A stretch of 64,000 nt of DNA from positions 25,382,038-25,446,037 of the forward strand of contig NC_092090.1 in assembly GCF_045679555.1 (NCBI RefSeq). The letters are read 5' to 3'. A program made the position numbers and the translations under genes. Of the stretch, positions 22,141 through 32,850 are shown one piece after another. Source of the DNA: Salvelinus alpinus. Its lineage: Eukaryota; Chordata; Actinopteri; Salmoniformes; Salmonidae. The notes below the pieces were generated by a model that searched no databases, was not told where the DNA came from, and saw nothing but the letters and a program-made list of their open reading frames with translations. Position 1 is the first letter of the stretch. Each line of letters starts with the position of its first letter.

Positions 22141-23049
22141 ACACTGTGATTAAATAATTAAGACAAATGACGAGGTATCAGGATAGCTTAACCAGAGGAA
22201 GAAAAACTGTTCCTGACCCTCTTCCTCCTGCTGGCCTTTGCAGATTCTGCTGTGACGCTACACCAGAGGTTGGCAACCTTTTCCATTTGTAGTGCCAATT
22301 TATCTACCGATCTGCGTGCCAGTTATGACTTTTATATGCACATTTACGTGGAACAGTTTAATTTAATTTATAATAAAGTTTTCGCATCTCAAAATCATTA
22401 TCATGTGGTTAATCAAAATTCTAAAAGTAACTTATATTGCCAACTACGTACAAATTGCCTACACAAAGCCAACAAATAAACACATTGCAGCCCGCAGGTA
22501 GAAAACATCCTGATCAAAATAAATATCCTATAAATCACATTGGCTGTGCATGGCCTGTCTGCAAGGAACTAGAAACATTGTATCAACTATTAACTAGGGT
22601 CTGGCCTGAAGCTCATGCTAGCAAACTTGCAACTATGTATGAAATATTCTGGGCCCTGGACAGACATCGCTATAGGCTATTTGCGCCAGGGATAAGAAGT
22701 AAATCAGGTAAGCCTATTTTATGACATTTCCACCGGATCAGATCATGACATTTCTTTCCTCTTTCACACTATGTGGTTATCGAAAGAGCTGGAATGATTT
22801 TTCAAATAGGCAACATTTGCGCGCAGGCCAGGTAGTCTAGGACTATGTATAATCAGGTGCGTGTCCTTACTCAACATTGACGGGAGCGATACAAATAATA
22901 AATTGACAACTCCTAAATGCAAACATAATGACTCCGACAATGAGAACGGTAAAAGACTGTATAAATATATTGAATGCATTAACGGAAATTACCGTAACCA
23001 AACATTTTAGATTCTAAATTATGGGAATTAACTGTAAATGTGATACTGA
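22141..23049. other. Non-genic; possible second hAT-like element
   Basis: From about 22264, agaggttggcaacctttt resembles the head of another hAT-type element, but I could not place its other end. No gene is supported in this stretch. Confidence 0.35.
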
Positions 23050-23196
23050 TTTGGTGATTTGGGGCGGCAGGTGATTAGAGCGTTGGGCCAGTAACCGAAA
23101 GGTTGCTGGATCGAATCCCAGAGTTAACAAGGCAGTTAAGCCACTGTTCCCCGGTAGGCCGTCGTAAATTGTAAATAATAATTTGTTCTTAAAGAA
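23050..23196 (+). mobile_element. tRNA-derived SINE, shortened
   Basis: The head includes gattagagcgttgggccagt and B-box-like ggatcgaatccc. It ends at attgtaaataataatttgtt plus cttaa. Its body has deletions relative to the copy at 15568-15765. Confidence 0.75.
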
Positions 23197-24421
23197 AATG
23201 TACTGGTGGTGTGCCTCCGCAATGGATTAGTCCACAGACGGGCGTGAATCAGACAGGTGTCTCATGTGCCATAAATAAATATATTTTAGACTGCTCGACT
23301 AAAATAAAAATTACAAATAAATCTTGATAGACTGTTGGTCTATCGACCAAACAATCGACTAAATGGGGTCATCCCTAAACAGCCTAAACCTTGGACAAAA
23401 GGTCAAAGCCAAAAGGTAAATAAGGCCATCGGAGGTAATACACAGACTGAATATATCACGGGTAGGTGCTGAGGAGAATGAGAGGGTGACTACCCAGCAC
23501 TTAGCCGATTTACTGAAACACAAAAACACTTTACATCTTAAAAAGGCTGTGGCTTTGCTAATCCTGTGAATTTCCCCTGCGATAATGATCATTCCGGACA
23601 GGTAAGCTGACCTGCTGGAACCAAATTAAAAGGCCTCAGGCGCTGGGCTGGCTGGGGAGAGATTAAGGAGGGATGCTGAAAGAGGAGAACAACATGACAA
23701 GAATGGCAAGCCGATGAACTCTGAGGACTGTGGCTAGCTATTGTTGAGGTAACAATATAAGCCTAGTGGCTCAGAGCGCCGCTGCGCAATCGTATCTGCT
23801 GTGTCGAGGCTAGTTCTGCTCTCTCAGAAGGCTGGCAGGTTCTATTGTCCTGGGCAGGGAGCACAGTCCTTTCCATTCAATCACACTAAATACCCTGCCT
23901 CGTCCATGTGCACAATTGCTGTGGTACACACACACACACACAGTTCTAGGCATTCAACATGATCACAAACCAGTTTCTCAAAGACGGACAGCTTGAACAG
24001 CCGACTTGACAGTAGCAACGCTATTCTGTCTGTGACGGTTAGTCTTGTAACTAAGTAGAGCGGTAGTAAAACGCAACGCAGTCACCAATTAGTGCCTATG
24101 TATCCCAGGGAATGGTTTGGAAATGAGAACATGACACAAGGTTGGTGTACAACATGTGTAAGAGATCACAGAGGACGCAAAGCACTTACATCATGTTCCT
24201 GCTAAAAGATTAATTTACAGTATGCAACTTATAATGCTGAGGTTTCATTTGATAAGAGAACTACAAGTTTAGTACAAAACTCTAGAAAGAGCCACCTATC
24301 AAATCCATTGAGACCCACACAGCAGCCCATCTAGGTCTCAATCTCTCTGACTTCAGGTTAGACTTCCCGACACAGTACAACCCTGAGTCTAGGAGGTCAC
24401 AGTGGGATGGGGAAATGTCTC
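23197..24421. other. Non-genic stretch
   Basis: No gene seen. Includes a short (ca)n tract near 23928-23941. Confidence 0.4.
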
Positions 24422-24729
24422 ATCATCCAGACACACAGTGAGACGCACAGTGAGACGCACACAGTGAGACGCACAGTGAGACGCACACAGTGAGACGCAC
24501 AGTGAGACGCACACAGTGAGACGCACACAGTGAGACGCACAGTGAGACGCACACAGTGAGACGCACAGTGAGACGCACACAGTGAGACACACAGTGAGAC
24601 ACACAGTGAGACACGCACAGTGAGACGCACAGTGAGACGCACAGTGAGACGCACAGTGACACGCACAGTGACACGCACAGTGACACACACAGTGACACAC
24701 ACAGTGACACACACAGTGACACACACGAT
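24422..24729. repeat. 12/14-bp tandem array
   Basis: Mixed units of gagacgcacagt (12) and gagacgcacacagt (14), then gacacgcacagt and gacacacacagt. Long open frames on both strands through it are low-complexity artefacts of the repeat. Confidence 0.95.
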
Positions 24730-25686
24730 AGGGGCAGTGGAGCACAGCACCAGGGTGGTATTCATTAGGTTAGACCAAAGCGTTTGTCAGTTTTCCTACT
24801 ATTGGTTCCTAATGTCTCTAATTGTTTATCCAGAAGGCAACATCAGCTGTCAGCTGCTCACCAACTGCCATGTCATTACCATCCAGACCCAGTACATTAT
24901 CCTCCATAAGTATGATCTGCCTAAAACATGGAAGCAATCATGCTTTTCTGATCGTCGACCAGAAGGTTTTTTCAAGCAACTGTTTCCTCCACTCTTGTTG
25001 ACAACGGTTTAGCAAAGCTTTACATCACAGGGTCTCCTCAAATAGATGGTTCACACATAAATCAAGGCTTGTGATGTGAGAGGTTTTCAAAGACATCCCA
25101 CGTCATCTCCTCTGATGTGTAGATCAGAGATACAGCTGTAAACATCATCAAATCTTCAGCAGACCTCAAAAGAATAGAATTGATTGTAACGTAATTCTAT
25201 AGACACCTGCAGATCTCTCCAAATGCAAGTGACAGGATCTAGTGGAAAGATGTGGCATGTGGCCTCAGTCAGCTTGACTTTACACCACATTTGATTTATG
25301 AAAAAACGCTGAAACATGTCATTTAGTACTTGAACTATTTCTATAACGTGTTTGCTAGTGATGTATGATTGACTTCTCTGAAAGACACAGACTGGACGAA
25401 CCGGTTAAGTTAGCGGATGGCAGTCACATGTAAGTGATACATGAACAGATATTGTACTGTATGTAATGGAGAAGGCATCAGTCACTGCTATGTAAGTGAT
25501 ATGTATACCATGGGGCCTCTGTTGCATAGGAAATACAATGCACAGGCTGGAGGCTTGATTTCATATACATTGTTATGTCATCTTATATTATACCATATTA
25601 TGTAGGTCATTAGGATCACACAGTTCAAGCTTTTTATGTTCATCCTAGGCAATGCTTATGAGTGTGGTGAGCAGAGTTCAAAGTCC
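24730..25686. other. Non-genic stretch
   Basis: No supported gene, repeat array or palindrome between the minisatellite and the LINE. Confidence 0.4.
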
Positions 25687-26580
25687 ACCTTTCCAGAAAT
25701 AAGTCTCTCACCGTTGCCACTTGCTATAGACCACCCTCTGCCCCCAGCTGTGCCCTGGACACCATATGTGAATTGATTGCCCCCCATCTATCTTCAGAGC
25801 TTGTGCTGTTAGGTGACCTAAACTGTGACATGCTTAACACTCCGGCCATCCTACAATCTAAGCTTGATGCCCTCAATCTCACACAAATTATCAATGAATG
25901 TACCAGGTACAACCCCAAATCCATAAACATGGGCACCCTCATAGATATCATCCTAACCAACTTGCCCTCCAAATACACCTCAGCTGTTTTCAACCAAGAT
26001 CTCAGTGATCACTGCCTCATTGCCTGCATCCGTAATGGGTCTGCGGTCAAACGACCACCCCTCATCACTGTCAAACGCTCCCTAAAACACTTCAGCGAGC
26101 AGGCCTTTCTAATCGACCTGGCCCGGGTATCCTGGAAGGATATGGGCCTCATCCCGTCAGTAGAGGATGCCTGGTTATTCTTTAAAAGCACCTTCCTCAC
26201 CATCTTAAATAAGCATGTCCCATTCAACAGATATAGCCCTTGGTTCTCTCCAGACCTGACTGCCCTTAACCAGCACAAAAACATCCTGTGGCGTTCTGCA
26301 TTAGCATCGAATAGCCCCCGTGATATGCAACTTTTCAGGGAAGTTAGGAACAAATATACATTGGCAGTTAGGAAAGCTAAGGCTAGCTTTTTCAAGCAGA
26401 AATTTGCTTCCTGCAACACACTCAAAAAAGTTCTGGGACACTAAATCCATGGAGAATAAGAGCACCTCCCAGCTGCCCACTGCACTGAGGCTAGGAAACA
26501 CCGTCACCACCGATAAATCCACTATAATTTAGATTTTCAATAAGCATTTTTCAACGGCTGGCCATGCTTTCCACCTGGCT

Positions 26581-27677
26581 AACTGTGGATGGAATTTATA
26601 TGTTTAAATGAATGATTAGAATATTCCACCCCGAAACTATATAATTGTATGAAATTGATTAGAATCTTCGGTGAAATATATTAGAATCATCAACCGCTAA
26701 ACTGCAGAGCGCCAAATAAAAAATAAAAAAATATTTATAATCATGAAATCACAAGTGAAATATACCAAAACACAGCTTAGCTTGTTGTTAATCCACCTAT
26801 CGTGTCATATTTTGAAAATATGCTTTACAGCGAAAGCAATCCAAGCGTTTGTGAGTTTATCAATCACTAGACAAAACACTAAGAACAGCTAGCCTTAAAT
26901 TAGCTTGGTCACGAAAGTCAGAAAAGCAATCAAATTAATCGCTTACCTTTGATAATCTTCGGATGTTTGTACTCATGAGACTCCCAGTTACACAATAAAT
27001 GTTATTTTTGTTCGATAAAGATTAGTTTTATAACCAAAAACCGCCATTTGGTTTGCGCGTTATGTTCAGAAAACCACAGGCTCGTTCCGGTCCTGAAGGG
27101 CAGACGAAAATTCCAAAAAGTATCCGTAATGTTCGTAGAAACATGTCAAAGGTTTTTTTATAATCAATCCTCAGGTTGTTTTTAACATACATAATCGATA
27201 ATATTTCAACCGGACGGTAACCTATTCAATACTACAGAGAAAGAAAATGTCGAGCTACATCTGTCGCGCGCAGGAACTAATCAAAGGACACCCGACAGGT
27301 TTTGAAGAAACTCGCTCATTTTTCAAAATAAAAGCTTGAAACTATGTCTAAAGCCTGGTCACAGCCTGAGGAAGCCATTGGAAAATGAATCTGGTTGATA
27401 CCCCTTTAAATGGAGGAGGGGCAGGCAACAGAACAGGGATTTTTCCAAATAAAAGGCACTTCCGGGTTGGATTTCCTCAGGTTTTCGCCTGCAAAATCAG
27501 TTCTGTTATACTCACAGACAATATTTTGAAAGTTTTGGAAACTTTAGAGTGTTTTCTATCCTAATCTGTCAATTATATGCATATTCTAGCATCTGCACCT
27601 GAGAAATAGTCCATTTACCTTGGGAACGTTATTTTTCCAAACATAAAAATTCTGCCCCCTAGCTGAAAGAGGTTTAA
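26581..27677. mobile_element. Unclassified repeat inserted in the LINE
   Basis: About 1.1 kb between the two halves of LINE copy 2, with no coding capacity. It ends cccctagctgaaagagg. I recall segments such as ttttcgcctgcaaaatcagt as common in salmonid DNA but cannot name the family. Confidence 0.5.
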
Positions 27678-28062
27678 TGATGTGTGTAGTCTTAGTCAGT
27701 AAAATTATAATAAATGATGTGTGTAGTTTTAGTCAGAATTAGGGTAAAACAATATATCTGTAAAATATGTCTCTAAAGTATCTTAAACACAGACTGTCTG
27801 AGCAAGATTCGGTGCCGACCTTGGCTAGGGGCCACAGAGATTTGGGAAAGGACAGGGAGTGCTTCTCACAGTCCCTAATCTTTGTCAGCTGGGTAGTGGG
27901 ACGGTGTGTGCGTAGGATACCTTCTGTTTGTGTGCAAAAGTATGTGCGTAAGGAGCTAGTATAAAATGAATGGTTTTGTACAACGAAGGAGCGCGCCCGT
28001 GAATAAACATTTTGACTATCATAGCTAGGCCTCAGTCTGTTTCATTCAACCAGTATCTTACA
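27678..28062 (+). mobile_element. LTR-like block (possible solo LTR)
   Basis: A block of 385 bases starting TG and ending CA. It has a TATA box (tataaaat at about 27960) and, 40 bases later, a poly(A) signal aataaa at 28002-28007, the order expected of U3-R-U5. No clear target duplication and no internal retroelement genes are visible beside it. The start contains a short tandem duplication of gatgtgtgtag. Alternative: part of the unclassified repeat before it. Confidence 0.35.
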
Positions 28063-30136
28063 AATTATGGGGTGCAGACTGAGTAGTTAATTGAATTAGG
28101 TTATGAACATTGAGAACATAATTCTAGTGACACTAACCCTACCCCGGTCAACAGCCCACCACCCCCCACAGCAACTCGCCCAAGCCTCCCCCATTTCTCC
28201 TTCACCCAAATCGAGATAGCTGATGTTCTGAAAGAGCTGAAAAATCTGGACCCCTACAAATCAGCCGGGCTAGACAATCTGGACCCTCTCTTTCTAAAAT
28301 TAGCTACCGAAATTGTTGCAACCCCTATTACTAGCCTGTTCAACCTCTCTTTCGTATCGTCTGAGGTTCCCATAGATTGGAAAGCTGCTGCGGTCATCCT
28401 CCTCTTCAAAAGGGGGAGACACTCTAGACCCAAACTGCTACAGACCTATATCTATCCTACCCTGCCTTTCTAAGGTCTTCGAAAGCCACGTTAACAAATA
28501 GATTACCGACCATTTCGAATCCCACCGTACCTTCTCCGCTATGCAATCTGGTTTCAGAGCTGGTCATGGGTGCACCTCAGCCACCCTCAAGGTCCTAAAC
28601 ATATCATAACCTCCATCGATAAGAGACATTACTGTGCAGCCGTATTCATCGACTCTGTCAATCACAACATTCTTACTAGCAGACTCAACAGCCTTGGTTT
28701 CTCAAATGACTGCCTCACCTGGTTCACCAACTTCTTCTCAGACAGAGTTCGGTGTGTTAAATCGGAGGGCCTGTTGTCCGGACCTATGGCAGTCTCTATG
28801 GGGGTGCCACAGGGTTCAATTCTCGGGCCAACTCTCTTCTCTGTATACATCAATGATGTCGCTCTTGCTGCTGGTGATTCTCTGATCCACCTCTACGCAG
28901 ACGACACCATTCTGTATACATCTGGCCCTTCTTTGGACACTGTTAACTAACCTCCAGACGAGCTTCAATGCCATACAACTCTCTTTCCGTGGCCTCCAAC
29001 TGCTCTTAAATGCAAGTAAAACTAAATGCATGCTCTTCAACCGATCGCTGCCCGAACCCACCCGCCCGTCCAGCATCACTACTCTGGACGGTTCTGACTT
29101 AGAATATGTGGACAACTACAAATACCTAGCTGTCTGGTCAGACTGTAAACTCTCCTTCCAGACTCACATTAAACATCTACAATCCAAAATTTAATCTAGA
29201 ATTGGCTTCCTATTTCGCAACAAAGCATCCTTCACTCATGCTGCCAAACGTACCCTCGTAAAACTGACCATCCTACCGATCCTCAACTTCGGCGATGTCA
29301 TTTACAAAATAGCCTGCATCCAATTTGCTGAGTAGAGTGTTGGAGGCTATCACAGTGCCATCCATTTTGTCACCAAAGCCCCATATACTACCTACCACTG
29401 CGACCTGTACGCTCTCGTTGGCTGGCCCTCACTTTTTACACGTCGCCAAACCCACTGGCTCCAGGTCATCTACAAGTCTCTGCTAGGTAAAGCCCCGCCT
29501 TATCTCAGCTCACTGGTCACCATAGCAGCACCCACCCGTAGCACGCGCTCCAGCTGGTATATCTCACTGGTCACCCCCAAAGCCAATTCTTCCTTTGGCC
29601 GCCTCTCCTTACAGTTCTCTGCTGCCAATGACTGGAACGAACTGCAAAAATCATTAAAGCTACAGACTCTTATCTCCCTCACTAGCTTTAAGCACCAGCT
29701 GTCAGAGCAACTCACAGATCTCTGCACCTGTACATAGCTCATCTGTAAATAGCCCATCTAATCTACCTCATCCCAATACTGTATTTATCTTGCTCCTTTG
29801 CACCCCAGTATCTCTACTTGCACATTCATCTTCTGCACATCTACCATTCCAGTGTTTAATTGCTATATTGTAATTACTTCGCCACCATGACCTATTTATT
29901 GCCTTAACTCCCTTATCTTACCTCATTTGCACATGCTGTATATAGACTTTTTCTACTGTATTATTGACTGTATGTTTGTTTATTCCATGTGTAACTCTGT
30001 GTTGTTGTATGTGTCGAACTGCTTTGCTTTATCTTGGCCAGGTCGCAGTTGCAAATGAGAACTTGTTCTCAACTAGCATACCTGGTTAAATAAATTTTAA
30101 ATAAAATGAAAATAAAAAAGTTGTATCAATCGCAGT

Positions 30137-30512
30137 ATCCAAGTAACAGAGATAGGACAGCATGCAGGTAAATAGACTTAAATGTACATGTTTTTATTGC
30201 CGCATGAATCTGTCGGGCAGGAACCCTTCCTCAGCGTGCAAGGCAATGGCAATCAATGTCACAACAACAAGACTTCACAGGTGGGCATAATTATAACTTC
30301 AGTCAGTATTGGCCCAATCAAGAGAACCCAGTCAATACTGACTGTTAATTGATAATTATGCCCACCTGTGAAGTCTTGTTGTTGTGACATTGATTGCCAT
30401 TGCCTTGCACGCTGAGGAAGGGTTCCTACCCGACATATTCATGCGGCAATAAAAACATGTATATTTAAGTGAATTTACCTGAGTGCTGTCCCATCTCTTT
30501 GGATCATATACA
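30137..30512. mobile_element. Large foldback element, arms about 150 bp
   Basis: Left arm from about 30148 (gataggacagcatgcaggta ...) through acaacaacaagacttcacag is matched in reverse from cctgtgaagtcttgttgttg to gctgtcccatctc near 30500. The spacer between the arms is short (about 60 bases around 30300-30350). No coding content. It starts 20-30 bases after the end of LINE copy 2. Confidence 0.85.
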
Positions 30513-31195
30513 CCAGGATCCAGCAACCGATTTCAATTCATATAAAAAGGTGGAGTCGAGCACATTGTGTATCTTTTCATCAATCTCAGCATCCCCAATC
30601 CCAAATTAGGAAAGACCAAGCAAGAGAGAATCAATTTCACTTAAATAAGAAAATAACGGAGTCACAGCAGGCAGGCTACCACCGATGCAGCTTCCATCAG
30701 TACCAGACAGCTATCACACACACAACAAACACTGAGCTCCACATAAAGGTGCATCATAGGGTTTTGTAAGTCAAGAGTGGTTATGTACAGAAAGAGTGAC
30801 ATGAAATGTAGGACCAGTACCACTAGCTGGGATGCCAGTGGGCGGTGTATCGACTCCTTCTTCCCACTCTTTGAACCATGATGACAAAGAAGGAAATGAC
30901 TCTGTATGCACCATTGAGCCAGAGGGACCACAGAGAGAGGCTGTAGTACAGTTGGCTGAGCAGAGAGGGGCAGAATTAGCAGCCATTGAGTGCAATGAGA
31001 GGAACAGCTATCTGACAAGGATCACAGCAGGTGGTTAATAGACAATAGAGCCATCAGAGTCCACAGATGTCAAAATGGCACATAAAATCCAAATCCTATT
31101 AAGTGAGTTGTGGCCGTTACAAACATCGGACTTTTACATGACATGAGTGATGTTTGAGGTGCCTCCCACAAGAGGAGCGCCATAGAGGTTATATC
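30513..31195. other. Non-genic or unassigned stretch
   Basis: Minus-strand open frames of 118 and 74 codons overlap at 30662-31018. One contains SSWFKEWEEGVDTPP. No domain is recognised and no splice sites define an exon. It may be a decayed retroelement piece. Confidence 0.3.
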
Positions 31196-31430
31196 TGATT
31201 TGATTTATTTAACTAGGCAAGTCAGTTAACAACAAATTCTTATTTACAATGACGGCCTACACCGGCCAAACCCGGACAACGCTGGGCCAATTGTGCGCCG
31301 CCCTATGGGACTCCCAATCACGGCCGGTTGTGATACAGCCTGAATTCGAACTACTGTTGTGACACCGCTTGCACTGAGATGCAGTGCCTTAGACCGCTGC
31401 GCCACAGACCGCTGCGCCACTCGGGAGCCC
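31196..31430 (-). mobile_element. tRNA-derived SINE (minus strand)
   Basis: On the minus strand the head ctcccgagtggcgcagcggt carries the A box. A 15-base piece with gtggcgcagcggt is duplicated in tandem. The B box is mutated (gttcgaattc). The body includes gtgattgggagtcccatagg, and the tail is the shared gacttgcctagttaaataaa. Confidence 0.85.
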
Positions 31431-32411
31431 CATTCTGCCACATCCCCTAAACATCTCAACCCCTCCAACCCCAGCTATTTGTCTCCAACCCCTCTGGCCA
31501 CTAACACCTCCAGATCGAACTAGATGTGAGAATTTACAGTCTGCCAAAGCAACCTGTGACTTCCCTGTGACTGTAGCTGGAGGTGTTGACACTGTAGCTG
31601 GGGGAGGCTAAGGAGAGGGGGGGGGGTCCATGGTATACCCCCCTGGAAAGAGAGAGTTTGGAGAAGAGAGGCGGGTAGGGGGGTAGTTAGTGTTTCCCTC
31701 TAGGTCAGCAGACTGGGGCTAATTCCAGGAGTAGGCTACAGTTTATCTTTCAACAGTTACCACCTCCACTCACACCATGGGATTAAATGCATACTGGATA
31801 ATAATGCTGCTGGGATTAGATTAGGAACTGATGAACAGACAACAATAGAGATGTCTGGGGATTGGGAGAGAAACTATTTTTACAACAGCCAGATATCCAC
31901 CCTCCTGCTGAGATTTGCCATTTAGGTTTCCTCAGTCTCCCAGTCCTTGTCATTTGTATTGGGAATATGGCAGTTTTCTGTAAACAAATCACCAGGGATG
32001 ATACAGTGAGTTTGAGTACACCGACCTCACTGGGTTGCCAGGTTGTGTTGTGGTAATGTTTACCTAGAGTGTACACTCCCCCCCATTGACTGTTTGTAGT
32101 ATTTACCTTCCTACTCCCCCTCATTGGAGTGAGTTTAAATACTCTGGGTTGCCAGATTGTGTTGTGGTGTTTACACACTTCCCTGCATTGGGATGAGTGA
32201 AATCCTGTGGCAGGCAGTTGCAACATAAGCACTGGTCCACCCAGGGAGGGTTAAGGCATGGTCACGGGTAGCATTTGCCCGGCCGAGAGCACTTAGAGTA
32301 CCATCGCTAATTTGCAAGCCGATTCTACATATAGAATTGCGTGCACAGTAAATGTCAGCAGTCAGACGTCCACCAGCGGGTTGTCCCTAAAACACACAGC
32401 ATCGGAAAAAC
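31431..32411. other. Non-genic stretch
   Basis: Includes a G run at about 31616-31627 and several diverged tandem pieces near 32020-32190 (actgggttgccaggttgtgt repeated with changes). No gene supported. Confidence 0.4.
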
Positions 32412-32850
32412 GGTGTTTCTGTTGCATCTCTTCAGTGTATTTGGGTCTAAAGTGTTTCTGCTGCATCTCTTCAGTGTATTTGGGACTACAGTGTTTCTGC
32501 TGCATCTCTTCAGTGTATTTGGGACTACAGTGTTTCTGCTGCATCTCTTCAGTGTATTTGGGACTACAGTGTTTCTGCTGCATCTCTTCAGTGTATTTGG
32601 GTCTAAAGTGTTTCTGCTGCATCTCTTCAGTGTATTTGGGACTACAGTGTTTCTGCTGCATCTCTTCAGTGTATTTGGGACTACAGTGTTTCTGCTGCAT
32701 CTCTTCAGTGTATTTGGGTCTAAAGTGTTTCTGCTGCATCTCTTCAGTGTATTTGGGACTACAGTGTTTCTGCTGCATCTCTTCAGTGTATTTGGGTCTA
32801 AAGTGTTTCTGCTGCCTCTCTTCAGTGTATTTGGGTCTAAAGTGTTTCTG
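32412..32850. repeat. 39-bp minisatellite, 11 copies, two unit types
   Basis: Unit gtgtttctgctgcatctctt plus cagtgtatttggg and a variable end: gtctaaa (type A) or gactaca (type B). The order is A B B B A B B A B A A. The period is a multiple of 3, so frames stay open on both strands (up to 197 codons). No evidence of translation. Confidence 0.95.

Larger units (their letters stand above)
25773..29737 (+). pseudogene. Broken LINE endonuclease/RT gene
   Basis: Endonuclease residues from GDLNCDM to SDHCLIACI are open at 25773-26444, then the frame is lost. After the insertion, RT boxes reappear: KSAGLDNL near 28260, a frameshift in cttcaaaaggggg near 28408, and a stop (aaatag) near 28500. Then come GVPQGSILGP and YADDTILYTSG near 28800-28920, another stop after LDTVN, and scattered C-terminal pieces to 29737. 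The AKAF part of the first catalytic box is deleted (FIDSVNH instead). Clearly non-functional. Confidence 0.85.
25687..30118 (+). mobile_element. CR1/L2-like LINE copy 2, interrupted
   Basis: Same LINE as 2256-6047, truncated at the 5' end within the endonuclease (homologous to about 4317 in copy 1). It runs to about 26580, is interrupted by about 1.55 kb of unrelated repeat, resumes near 28129, and ends with a 3' tail (ggttaaataaattttaaata ...) at about 30118. This copy shows the family's missing C-terminus: the frame ends with the box FGRLSFQFSAANDWNELQKS and stops at 29737. Confidence 0.85.

Noticed and set aside
24389-24765. Cysteine-rich repeated frames on the minus strand (up to 122 codons)
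   Set aside because: Open in several frames at once because of the 12/14-bp tandem array; no coding evidence.
30662-31018. Two overlapping minus-strand frames
   Set aside because: No domain, conflicting frames and no splice sites; kept only as unassigned sequence.
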